From Medicago truncatula (taxonomy: Eukaryota; Streptophyta; Magnoliopsida; Fabales; Fabaceae), in assembly GCF_003473485.1 (NCBI RefSeq), contig NC_053049.1:32013292-32077291 (forward strand): a stretch of DNA of 64,000 nucleotides, read 5' to 3'. Made by a program: the position numbers and the translations under genes. Below the pieces are notes generated by a model that ran no database searches, had not been told where the DNA came from, and saw only the letters and a list, made by a program, of their open reading frames with translations. Shown one piece after another: positions 31,855 through 43,961 of the stretch. The stretch's first letter is position 1. Each line of letters begins with the position of its first letter.

Positions 31855-34800
31855 TTATCTATGTTTAATAATTTTGTCCGACAATTGGTTTGCCTTGGCA
31901 GCTAAGCGAGCAGTTGAACCGACAGTCATTGGCTGCAATGATATTTGCCGGACCATAGCACAGTACTCAGGATCCTCAGTCTTCCCTTCATACCTTATCC
32001 ACTGTACCATTTCGTGATACATTGGAAAGAACCGCATCTGAATTGCTTTGTATGAGAAGTATGGTATAAGAGTTGAGATCACCACAAAGAATGTGACTAT
32101 CCAATAGGAAGACGAAGGAGCAAGAGCTTCAACGAAGACTGCGTAAGCGTTTTCCGAAAACCTTGGAGGAAGTGATCCATAGATTATGAGAAAAATGTAC
32201 CAGAAGAAAATGGAACCCCAGATGAAAAAATGTTGGATCAAGGTGAAGTAACTTATAGATAATGCCATTTGCAAGTTTACAACCCAAACTACGCAAGTGT
32301 ACATGGTTGTTCCAAGTATTTCTCTTCCGGCAGTATTTCCCTCGTGATCAAAAGCTTGGAGCTCCATGGCTTTGGTGCAGAAGAAGAAAATTAATAAGGC
32401 GCTAAAGAATCCGTTAAGCATCCAGCTGAGTACTCGACGCCAGCTGAAAAGGACATTTTGCACTCCTTCTTGATATAACAAAGGAAACTTGAGGCAGTAC
32501 CGAGCAGATACGTCTTGGTCGAATACACCAAGAGCGACCACAGGAAGTGATGAAAAGAAGACGTTATAGAGAGCTAAAAACCAGTCGTTGTATGCAGGTT
32601 CTCCGGAGAATGATGCATACACCTCATACAAGAATAGAGTGAAACCAAATGTGACATTCTTGTAGAAAAAATAGCATATCTGTCAGAATAAACAATTAAC
32701 ACGTTAACAGAATACCAAACAGTCAGTCAGAGGAACTTCACTATAATCTAGAGATCCAATTATAGGCACAGTAATATTAATACCATCGATGAGATCCTCC
32801 GGTAACACCAATGGCCGTGCACCAGAAGTAATCGTTCCAAATATCGGAATTGTGCAATTGCAATATCACTAGACATAACAGCCTGTGGAATTAGAAGGGG
32901 AAAAAAGATAATGTTGTTTAGAATAAAGAAAAAAGTAAAATTCAATGAAAAAAACATGAATATTGTGTGAATTTATGCAGCACCTGCATTCCTTCAACAC
33001 CACTTATACCAACTCCGATATCAGCTTCTTGAAGCATTCCAACATCGTTAGCTCCATCGCCGATAGCTAATGTTGTTTTCCCGGTTCCAGATTTGACCAA
33101 TCTAGTGACCTTTAAGATAAAAATTAGATAAATTATTTCCTATGAGGCACTCATAAAGACACTAGACACAACCTTGACACCAGTAATAATAATTTGAAAA
33201 GGAGAATAATTGTTTCTAAAATGTAACCATATTTTTTATCAGGACCAATATATAAACACTGGATCTTTCAAAAACCAAAATATATGAACACAGGGTAGAC
33301 TGAAAAATACCAGCGCCTTCTGTTTTGGCGATGAACGACAACAAATAACAGATGCACAACGAATTGCAAGCTCGAGAAACATGTTCTTCATATCATCCTC
33401 AAGTGCATAAGCAAGTGACTTCCCATCAATGATTAGCGCAAATGCCTGCTGAGAAAACCCTCTGTGTGCACTAAGCTGTGCAGCACCTTCACGTAACTGA
33501 GAGAGGACACTTTGCCTTGATGTCTAAAAGATGAATCAACGAAAAATCAGGATACAAGTTTCCAGCTCTATACAGTATCATCACAAGAACACTAACATAC
33601 CATGAAATCATAGTGAAAAACTTAAATCATCAATAAAGGTAAAATATACCAACTACCAAGCAATATAAAACAACTGAAAGTATACCAGCTTGCACTGTCA
33701 CCCTTGTACCCTTAGAAACAGAAGAGTAATGCTAAGCTTATGCAGTTACAGTAATTCTTAATATCGCTTTACTAAACTGTTTTGTTCAGAAAACCAGAAT
33801 GGAATCTAAGTTCAAAACGTCAGCATTATAAAGCAGATTAAGCCGCCATTTCTACTATAAGATATGTTACTAGAATATTGCGATGTTGAAGAGAACCAAC
33901 TTATAAACACGCTCACTGAAACTATACATTATATGCTCTATAGTCTATATACAAGCTGCACCATGTTAGATAAAAAACTATATTAAGAGATGAAGGTTTT
34001 TTTTACCTTGGTAATAGCTATTTTGTCGCCATCTTTCTCCAGAGCTTGAATTTCTGGATTATCCAAATGAATTATAATCTGTTTCATTCCTTGTCTAAGC
34101 AAACTACAAGCAAAGCTGCAATGGAGTATTTGTGTCAGTTAACTTGAAAAGCAGATCTCATGAGGTGAAGCCTATGTAGCACTGACACTTCACATTGAAG
34201 GTGTGTCCCATATGCAACACCGACACGACATACGTGATTAGGTCAACTATTTCATTTCTTAAATTATAACTGGCGTTGATATGTCAGTGTTGTGTCCAAC
34301 GTCTGTGTCATTGCTTCATAGGGTGAAGCCATAGTATAAAAAATAATAACATTAAATATAATACCCAATATTGATAGCAGTTTCCATTTTATCCCCAGTC
34401 AAAACCCAAATCTTAATTCCTGCTTGGGCAAGCTTGTCAATGCAATCAGGAACCTTGCAAAAAAAAAAAGTGCAATATAAACATGATTACTAGTTCCATT
34501 CCAATAATAATCTTCACAAGTAAAACATGATTTTTTTTTTTTTTATTATAACTAACCCCATCTTGGAGCTTGTCCTCTACAGCAGTAGCACCAAGAAGGA
34601 TTAGGTTCTTCTCAATATTATCCGATACTTCCTCAATCAGTGTTTCCCGATCTGCACTAACTAAATTCTTGGCCTCAGAGAATGTGTTATCAAACTCCTT
34701 GTATTCCTCTGCTGCAAGTTCACGATAGGCGAGTATAAGGGTTCTTAGACCTGCATCGGCATATTCATGCACATGTTCCATGGTTTTCTCTTCAAACTCC

Positions 34801-37800
34801 CTTCCATTCTTGGCAAGTCTTTCAAACATGACACTGCATGAAATATCAATTAAGGCTGGACAATGAGTGAAAAACAAAGGACATAAGTAAACATTCAAAA
34901 TCATTTAAGGGTACAGATCAATTTATCACAAACCTATCGGCACCTTTACAGAGTAATAAAATTTTCCCTTCGCCATCTTGTACTATTACCGACATTCTCT
35001 TCCTTGAGCTATTGAATTCTAAAACATTGAGAATCTTGTACATCCTGCAAATTGAAAGTAGTTACTGAAAAACTGTATCGTTGAGATGAAAAAAAATTCC
35101 AAAAATTGTGGCTTTAACAACATTTTAGAAGTACAAGCATGAGTTAGTATGTATAAAGTGAAAATCTTAAATCCCAAACAGCATAGTTATGCAGGAAATA
35201 ATTAAGGTTTGGAAAACCATTGAACCATTTTTCTCTCTCAAAACTTAGTTCTTTAAAACACCATAAAGGTGTAAGGCAAAGGTACAAAGTGTACAAACTC
35301 ACCTATTCTATATGCAGCTATAGGACCTGTTTGGATTGGCTTTTTTGAATTTATCTACTAGCATAAGTACTTGTGAAGCTGTTTGGTAGTGCTTATGCAA
35401 ACAATTTTTCACCTGTCCATAAGCTGTTTTCAGCTTATTCCATAAACTCTCCAGGAAACATTATGAAAACAGCTTATCAAATACATAAAAACAGAATGAC
35501 TTTATTTTATATTTTATTAATAAGTAGCTTATACAAACAGTTTAGTCTACTTAATTAAGTTGTTTATCCAAACAGGGTTGTCTAGTTCTTTTAATTAAAA
35601 AATTCTTATTGTCATTAGATGATAAGCTGTTATAAAATGTATATCCGTCCTAAAGTTGTGTTTCCACGTGCAAGGAAAATTGCAGCAGTAGCAGAAAAAT
35701 TCTAAGCAATTGAAACAACTAACCTTTCAACTTTCTTGCCTGAAACTGGATCCAACTCACATGTCGATAAACTGGTCTGAGCCCTTTTGAAGAATTCAAA
35801 ACCAATTTCTCTCGCCGCAATAACAAATGCAGCTTCATCCGGAGATTCAGCCTCGTAGGAGACATTTCCTGTCTCTTGATCTATTTCTGGTATGGCTGTA
35901 TGACATACGGCCAATAGACGAAAAAACTTCTGGATAACATCTGCATGAGGTTCATTAACCCAGTTACCATTCATTATTCTTTCATCAGTAAAGTTAAAAC
36001 TTTTAATGGCTGCTTTTTTATCAAGAGAAACCCTGATGTGATCTTCTTCAGATATATCACACTCGTGAACTAACGATGAACTTTTTCTTCTATCCATGGT
36101 TTTCTCAACTTCTGTAACACCACGACCATAAGCTACACCAGCGATCGAACATTTGATGAATTCCATCGAGTTGCAGGTCAAAGTTCCAGTTTTATCAGAA
36201 AGTATTGTGTCAACTTGACCGAGCTCCTCGTTCAAGTTTGAAGTGCGAGCATGTGCCGGTTTGTCTGCTTCCTTGTAGTACATATGGATATCTTGATTGA
36301 TGAAAATGCTCTGAAGGACTTTTACAATTTCTATTGACACATACAAAGAGATGGGAATAAAGAAACCATACAACATTAAGGCTGTCAAACAATGAAATAT
36401 AGCAGCAGCAGCCGGTCTTTTTGGATCAAAGAAAATTGTAGAGTCGTCAGGCCTTAAATACCATCTTTTCACCGAATCGTTGTTCAAGTCATCTTTAGTT
36501 ATAAAGCCAAAGAAAATAGATCCCACGGATGCCATTAGAAACAAAATACAGAACAAGAAGTAAATGACTCTATCCATCTTCCTCTCAACTCGGCTTCTTT
36601 TTGAAGGTGGATCAGTAGAGTTCTGAATAACCTTAGTCTCATGACCAGTGAAGATAACAGCTCCGAAAATATAGTCTGTATTACGAAGTTTAGAGTCTCG
36701 CAGAAGAAGTTGCTGTGGGGAAAGGGCATAGTTTTGACCTTCAAACTCCAAGCTCCCAACAAACGAGTACAGATTTGCATTTGGATCTTCACATTTGACA
36801 GTAGCTTTAAATTTTTTGAAGTTGAGATCCTCATGTAAGGAAGATGTTACCTCTAAACCTTGTTTTAGCTTCAAATTTGTCTCGCCGTCTAAGTTCATGG
36901 TCTCAACATAGCAAACTGCATCTTCATAACTCGATGAAAGCAATAAGAGATCCGCTGGGAAGAACTCATTCTTCTCTACCTTCACTATATTTCCTACCCT
37001 CAGATTCTTCCATGCAGTATATTCAAAAATGCCATCAACTTTATGAACTTTAACTCTTCTATTGTTCACCTCAATATCCTGCAGAAGAATCTTATATGTC
37101 ACAAATGAAATAAAAAAAAATGAAGGTACTAAAACCATATTACAGAGACTAAAAGCGTTACTAACTCAGTATTTTATCATATGCAGGGACAGTTAAAAAA
37201 TATAAAATCAGCATTAGTAACCATTGATTAAAAATAACAATTTAAATTTTCACATAATACAAGAAAATCATTGGCTCCGTCAAGTTTTTTTAGGGGTTAC
37301 CATTGGCATTTTACGCTATAAAGTGCACCCTGCAACTTAGCAGATTCAAACATTGAACATATACTGGAGTCACATGAACAAATAACGAAGTAATTGCAGT
37401 TCTTCCTTTCGAAACAATACCGAGAAACTAAACAGAAAAGCTACAATATTACATAAGCTGCCTGCCAAAATTTTACCTTTTGGTAAAGTACTTCATGGCC
37501 TTGAAAAAATACCACAAAATTTTCAATTATTTACTGATTGATACTCTTTAAGCCATTAAGTTTGGGTCGAATTATTTGAGCTTATCTACAGGCATAAACA
37601 CTCGTGAGACTATTCAGGGGAGATTATGAAAGAATCTTATGACATGTCCATAAGCTCTCTGGGATAGCTTATGAAAACAGATTATAGCTTATAAGGAAAC
37701 TATTTTATTTTATTTTATATTTTGTTGTAAAAATAGCTTATGCAGAAGCACTAATATGATAAGAACTTAAGCTATACATTCATAACTAAGTTGTTTATCC

Positions 37801-38799
37801 AAACAGAAAAGCTACAATATTCCATAAGTTGCCTGCCACAAATTTACGTTTTGGTAAAGTACTTCATAGCCTTGTAAAAATACCACAATTTTTTCAATTA
37901 ATTAAATACTGATAGTCTTTAAACCATTAAGTTTGGATTGACTTATTTGAGCTTGTCTATTTGCACAAACACTTGTGAGACTATTCGGGAGAAATTATGG
38001 AAGCAGCATATGCCTCTCCAGGATAGCTTACGAAAACAGCTTATAGCTTATAAGGAAACAATTTTACTTTATTTTATCTTTCACCGTAAGAATAGCTTAT
38101 ACAAAAGCACTTATATGATAAGAACTTATGCTATAAATGCATAACTAAGTTGTTTATCCAAACAGAGCCTAAATAAATAATTTATCTCCCTTATATTTGT
38201 TTAACACTAAGTTAAAAGATACTCATATCATATGTATACAGAATATTCTGATTCATATGGAATCTCTCTCTCTACACACTTGTACTTCAGGATAGAGAAG
38301 AAGGCAAAAAGTTTCAAAAGTAAACAGAATCCACAACAGAAAGAGCTGGTAGTTAGATAGAATATAGTACCTGCTTTTTCCTACGCCAATCTTCAATACC
38401 TTCTTTCACAATAGTTGCTCCAATAACAACAACAAGAGGAAGAATAGCAGTAACAGCTCTATAAGGAGCAAGTTTTGTGAAAGCCAAAACACCAGTAACC
38501 AAAAAATAGAAATTTGCAACTCTCCTAAACTGTTCAAAAAGTGATTTTGGAAAGAAAGTTGCAGCAGTATATTTTGTAGATCTAACATAATTATCTGCAA
38601 AATTCCTTATCACAGCTTCCTCAGAAGCAGTAGCAGTAGTAGTAGTAGTAGTAGTAGTGTCGTGTTCATTGCATAACACCACTCTTGAATAACCTTTACT
38701 ACCAATTTGTGAATGATCTCCATCAACAGAACTTGCTTTGAAACATGTGAATGAATAAATCTTGCTTAAATGTAGCTTCCTATTTTTTCCACCCCTCAT
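31855..38799 (-). CDS. P4-type ATPase, phospholipid-transporting (ALA9-ALA12-like)
   Basis: Ten exons on minus: 38799-38371, 37078-35724, 35044-34934, 34833-34557, 34453-34365, 34115-34007, 33523-33311, 33109-32984, 32882-32784, 32679-31855. All junctions are GT-AG and the frame is continuous, giving 1210 residues, the usual length. The N-terminus [13 protein letters not shown] and FANNYV-like [11 protein letters not shown] are typical of ALA flippases. Catalytic landmarks: DGET (207-210, actuator dephosphorylation), PISL (about 385, TM4), phosphorylated Asp438 in [13 protein letters not shown] (about 629, nucleotide domain), TGDK, and GDGANDVGM (878-886). The C-terminal exon holds TM5-TM10. 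These enzymes, with an ALIS beta-subunit, move phospholipids to the cytosolic leaflet of secretory and plasma membranes. Exon 1 has a Thr8 run encoded by an ACT repeat. Intron 1 holds a 371-bp tandem duplication. No lesion seen. Confidence 0.93.
35325..35577. mobile_element. MITE in an intron of the P4-ATPase gene
   Basis: The ends CCTGTTTGGATTGGCTT and TTGTTTATCCAAACAGGG are inverted repeats. The inside carries AAGCTGTTTTCAGCTTATTCC and other AGCTTAT phrases shared with the two repeats in intron 1 (37545-37805 and 37920-38166). Non-coding; lies between exons 2 and 3. Confidence 0.6.
37431..38166. repeat. 371-bp tandem duplication in P4-ATPase intron 1
   Basis: Unit 1 (37431-37801) and unit 2 (37802-38166) both begin AACAGAAAAGCTACAATATT. 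Both contain TTTTGGTAAAGTACTTCAT, CCATTAAGTTTGG, CTATTC.GG.GA.ATTATG and AGCTTATAAGGAAAC, and end CTAAGTTGTTTATCCAAACAGA. Each unit contains a copy of the TTTATCCAAACAG MITE family. The divergence is moderate, so the duplication is not recent. Confidence 0.8.
38634..38658. repeat. (AGT)n microsatellite in P4-ATPase exon 1
   Basis: About eight AGT units on plus (ACT on the coding strand) encode the poly-Thr tract of the flippase N-terminus. Length variation would be in-frame and would fall in the disordered N-terminal region. Confidence 0.85.
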
Positions 38800-39944
38800 T
38801 CTTAAGTCTTAACCACCCTTTTTTCAACAAAATGAAATTCAATATCAAGAAACATAAATTAAAATAAGCTGAAATAATTGGTTTTTCAAATTCCAAGTGT
38901 CACTGCCAAACTAGACTTAGTCAAAATGGTAAATTTCCATAAACCCAATTTCCAAAGTATGGTCACTGACATGAATTATATCCTAAAAATGCTGAGAGCT
39001 TCTTCAAAAAGCAAAAGAAAAAAAGAAAAAAAAAAAAAAACTACTTCCAATTCCAACAACTACACAATGCTATCATATCATATCACAAACACCTCATAAC
39101 CCTAACCAATAGCAGAAAGACCCATTAAACAAAAAAACAAATAAAGTAAAAGATGCTAAACCCCAGAAAGGTTCCAACAAGAAAATGCTCAAAAACCCTT
39201 AATTTAATCAAAAAAATCAAAACTATAAAACTAGTAAAAATCCAATCTTTAAAACTACCAAGAGAGAGAAAGAAGCGATACACACAACTATGAACCGAAT
39301 TAGGCCTGCAAAATTGTGAAATCTACAATGAAAAACTGACACAAGACCAAAACATAGGATAGTGTCGGCAACAGAAAGTTCTAGAAGAGAATGAAAAAAC
39401 AATACAAAAACTGCAGATTTGAATGATGACAGTATTGTCTCAAGAACAAGGTTTGATCAAGCATTTTGGGTATAGAAAAGACAAGCATTTCATTTTCAGA
39501 ACATAAACTATTCATATTTAGTTCAATGTTTTTTTTTTCAAGAAAGTGGAAAAAAAATACACTTTTTTTCCGGGAAAATAAAGTGGGAAAATGCTAACAC
39601 AGATTTCCACGTAAAACAGATAGAACAAAGTTTTCTTTTTTCTCTCTTTTTCTTTATCTTTATTTTCGCGGGAAAAAGCTATCAATGAAGCTTTTTTTTT
39701 CGTCAATGGTGGTCACCGAGAAGAAATAGTGTCACTCTCAATTTCTATTTGTTTTTATTTCCTATTTATCCAAAAAAAAATAAATCACAATTAATAAACC
39801 AATAAATACGACGACATTTGAATGAGATGATAAAAAAATTTCTCTAAGATACAACAATGTTAAATTTTTTTAAGTAATTCTTTTACTAATTTGAGTATAA
39901 CGATGCTAGTTAAGATAGATAACAAAGAAATAATTTTTTGATTA
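38800..39944. promoter_or_regulatory. upstream region of the P4-ATPase gene
   Basis: 5' leader and promoter of the minus-strand flippase gene. No coding sequence. A-rich tracts near 39020-39045 and T-rich tracts at 39530-39570. No core promoter element was singled out. Confidence 0.35.
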
Positions 39945-41840
39945 TAAAAATGATGAAAATTAGTGTCGTGGCAAATCAAAGTGATGAGAGAAAGGACCAT
40001 CTATAAAAACATGTAATAAAAGGACAGAAAGTGATATGATTTTTTTTTTTTTTAAATACTACTAAAAAATGAAAAATTCTTACCAATTCACCTATTGATT
40101 CAATTTTTCAATCTTAGAAGTAGAGAGAGGGCAGCACGTATGCATATAGACAACAACGATGTTTTCTTTATTTAAAAGATTAACAAGTGTTGAAGATTCA
40201 AAGCCGACAATACCTCATAAACACAATCTTGTTGACTTCAGGTTGGATCCAGCCGAAAAGACTAATCTTTCATAACACGATGATTTGAGTTCTGATAAAA
40301 AAAATACTCATATATAATGTTCGATAATGCATCAAATAAAATTATAAGGACAGATGTTTTTATCAGCGGTAGTTGAGTGTGTTGATGAACATGAAATGCG
40401 CCGTCATGTATTGTGTATTCTAACATGCTCATGTTGTTTTTTGACTAGTCATTCATTTGAGTTGTTTGGAACCAAAACATGTTCTCTTGTGTTCGGTTTT
40501 TCGTACCTAGTACCATTTCCTAAATAAATTTACTGTTTTTTTCTCTACTTTAACTTTACTTTTTTTATTTTTAGTATCAATTTATACCCTAAAATGCCAT
40601 CGTCATTGATTGTGTTTCATAAAGGAAGGCTCTTGGAAACTCACTAGTTAATTTACGTAGCACATAGACACCTCTCATTAAGTATCATTAAGTATATGGA
40701 ACCAATCAGTGACAATTTTGTTAATAAATTGACCTAACATTAAGTATTATTTCTATTTTCAAAAAAATAAAAAAGGAACAAATTTTTATTAAAGAAGTGA
40801 TGAAAAATAGTGTCGTGACAAATCGAATTAATGAGAAAGGACCGACCATCCATAAAAACATGCAATAAAACGACAGAAAGTGATACACGGGTTTTCCCTT
40901 TTTATCAATAAATAAATTTGGGTATTTCCTTTTTATCATTAATAAGTAGAAGAAGTATAAATAAATAATGAAAATAAAATTAAAATTTCTTATGAATTAC
41001 CCTTTCAATTCAATTTTTTAATCACATAAGCAAAGAGGGAGAAATAACACATATGCATAGAGACTCATTTTTCTTTTGACTCAAAAACAATATTAGGACC
41101 AATGTGGTTGGATAAAAAAAAAAAAAAAAGTCTTTTCTAGTTTTTTAATGTGATAAATCAAAGTTTGAATAAATGATACGATCACCTTTAATATCCAACG
41201 ATTCATCAAACAAGAGTAATTTCGGTAAAAAGAAATAAAATAAAAAATCTATATAAGATCAGATTTTTCATTTTTGATAAAAAAAAAAAAAAAAAAAAAA
41301 AAAAACAAGATTTGAGACAGTTTTGCGGTTCTAAGTAGATGAGATTTTATACTAACTACGAAACACATGAAGAAAAAGATTTACCTCCTTTCAATGACAC
41401 CAATGTTTTAGTATGTGTTTGATTCCCGAATCTTCTTACATCAAACACGCGTCTAACATACCACTAATCGTGAAAATTGCGAAGCTAGTATTTGGTGCTT
41501 CGAAAAACCGCGTGTCTGCATAGCCCCACCGTGGATCCAAACAGACTTGTAGTATAAGATTTTTTTACTAGTAAGTAGATAAGTGTGTTGATCATGAACA
41601 TGAGATGCGCCGTCATGTGTTGTATTCTAACATGCTCAAGCAGTTTGTTGCCTACTCATTTCATCTGTGTTGTCTGTGAACAAAAACATTTTCTCTTGTG
41701 TTGTTTTTTTGTTCCTGGTATCATGAATAAATTTACCTATTTTTTCACTACTTTTCAATATTTCACTTTTTGATTTTCGGTATCAATTTATACTCTGAGA
41801 TACTGTCATTGATTGTTTTATAAAGGAAGATAACAGTAAC
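39945..41840. repeat. imperfect tandem segmental duplication (non-coding)
   Basis: Two blocks repeat in order. TGATGAAAA.TAGTGTCGTG...GGACAGAAAGTGATA...CAATTTTT.AATC occurs at about 39950-40145 and again at 40796-41070. ATGCGCCGTCATGT.TTGT...TCTAACATGCTCA...TTCTCTTGTGTT...GGTATCAATTTATAC occurs at about 40375-40640 and at 41585-41835. The second copy is longer because of intervening poly(A) and other insertions. The copies are diverged. No conserved ORF spans both. Confidence 0.65.
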
Positions 41841-41843
41841 TCA

Positions 41844-42157
41844 GCAAAATTACACTTTTAGTCCCTTAACTTAATTTCAGGTAACAGTTTGGTCCTTTAT
41901 CTTTTTTTCATTTCAATTTGGTCCTTTTTGTCCATTTTCATATGAATTTTTAAGCTTAAAATTCATGATTTTATTTTCTTATGGTCTTTCAATCTTCAAA
42001 TCTATGATACTCGTCTATGTTTGCATAAGAATATTAGATTTAAAGCTTGAAAATGTATATAAAAATGGACAAAAAGGACCAAATTAAAATAAAAAAAAGA
42101 TAAAGGACCAAAATATTATCTGAAATTAAATTAAAGGACTAAAAATATAATTTTGCC
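41844..42157. mobile_element. MITE with 8-9 bp TSD
   Basis: Inverted ends GCAAAATTACACTTTTAGTCC (left) and the complement GGACTAAAAATATAATTTTGC (right). A second dyad, TTTGGTCCTTTTTGTCCATTTT with its complement, makes the element nearly palindromic over its full 314 bp. GTAACTCA flanks at 41836-41843 and 42158-42165. An 8-9 bp duplication suits hAT or Mutator. Confidence 0.75.
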
Positions 42158-42165
42158 GTAACTCA

Positions 42166-43073
42166 CTAATGTAGAACCGTAGGCAACTCTCTTCACCGAT
42201 TTTCCACAAAAAACATTTTGGAGAGGATTTTCCGCAGATTTTAAATAACTCATTTAATAGAATAACTAATGCACAAAAAACATCTAAATAGCATTAATAA
42301 ATATACACAATTAATTAGTTCCTCAGATCCACGTTCAGTGGCCATTTGTTTAAAAATATTCTAAAGATAATAAAAATAACCAAGTAAATTATCTCAAGTG
42401 TTAAATAAGCTGCACCAAAGACAGGTCGTTCAGGGGAGCCTGTGTTCGATTACCAGGTAGAACAATTATTGGCTAGGTTAGGGAGTGTTTTTTTATTCTT
42501 GGCCAGGCTAGGGAGTGTTTTTTTTAATTGTATTATTTAATTAGTAATATATCTACTCCTTTTTTAGTTATCAAATTAGCATGAAAACTTTCAGAAATCA
42601 TGTCTCCGTGAGTTTTGATCAATTGATAAGGATGCTGCATAATATATGTAGTGGCGGAGTTCGAACCACAAACACCTAATTTATATTTACTAGATTACTT
42701 AACAAAAAAATATTTCAACTTATTTCTCGTTTTTAAAATTCAATGCAATATTTGTGACTGTTTGCAATTAATATCACTCTTTTTAATGGTGAGGATATGA
42801 GACATAATATAAATAAATCATATCATACTCATATATGTTTGATGCATCCATTGGACAAGATACATTAATCATCTTTTTAATCCGATTATGATGCGGATTT
42901 GTATTTTCCATCATGAGAATATGCTGAGGTTAGAAATAACATGATAGGATTAGAAATAAAAGTACATTTTTCAAATTTTATAAATAAATAAAAAATAGTA
43001 AACAATCTAATAATTAATAAAACAACTTTTAAAAAATCACTGGCACTACTAAATAAAAATAATTCCAAATTAG

Positions 43074-43104
<31 letters not shown>

Positions 43105-43664
43105 CAATTTACCAACTAAATAAAATATATGATACATATTGTATGTAATGACAACAATTCCCTTATAAGAACATTATGCTTTTTTTAGGAAAAGAACATT
43201 ATAGTTAAGTTGTTAGAAAAATAAATTAATATTCATGTTTTTATAATATTAATAAAAAAAAATTTTGAAGGAATAAGATTAATAAACTTATTTTCAAGTA
43301 TTCTACTATCCATAGATTTATAATTTTCTAGACAATATTAAATGAAAAAAATTAATTAAAAAAAATCATCCATGTTTTCTTAATTTAAATCTTGTATTTT
43401 TATTTTTTTGAATTTAATATCAAATGCTGTTTTATTTTTGTTTTTAAAACTTAAATTTTATCATATTTATTTGTTTCATAATTTATAATATTTTATAATG
43501 ATAAATGTATAAATTATTTTCTTATCATATTTCGTTGGTTTCTAACCCAACTCATATCTAAGATATAAATTTAAATTAGAGATGCATGATATTATAAGAT
43601 TCAATATTAACTTGCGGAGTATATTGTATTGTCGACAAACCTTTCATCAAGACAAAATATGATA
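42166..43664. other. intergenic, SINE scrap and A-tract
   Basis: A degenerate tRNA-derived SINE lies at about 42600-42710 (GATCAATTGATAAGG..., GGAGTTCGAACCAC). About 30 A residues occur at 43074-43103. No gene supported; the minus frame 42886-43137 is created by the A-tract. Confidence 0.4.
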
Positions 43665-43959
43665 CTCCCTCCGTCTCTAATTATAAGACCCTTTTGAGAA
43701 TTTTTTTTGTCCCTTTTTATAAGACATTTTTGTTATTTTCAACTACATTAATTATTTCTTTACATACATGCCTCTATTTATTATACATCTTTTTCTTCAA
43801 TCAACAATAAATAACATGTTGAAAACATAAACTAACCTTCTTTCTTAAAGGATAAAATTGTAAAAACAATAGTGATTACAAACAACTTTAATACAAATAT
43901 CCACTATCTTAATTCCCGTGATTTTGGTAAAAGGGTCTTATATATAGGGACGGAGGGAG
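43665..43959. mobile_element. Stowaway-type MITE (295 bp)
   Basis: Starts CTCCCTCCGTCTCTAATTAT and ends with the near-complement ATATATAGGGACGGAGGGAG. TA flanks at 43663-43664 and 43960-43961. Non-coding. Confidence 0.9.
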
Positions 43960-43961
43960 TA

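Noticed and set aside
41585-41773. Cys-rich 62-residue ORF considered as a second NCR-like peptide
   Set aside because: No signal peptide, cysteine spacing unlike NCRs, and the duplicated copy at 40375 breaks the frame within a few codons.
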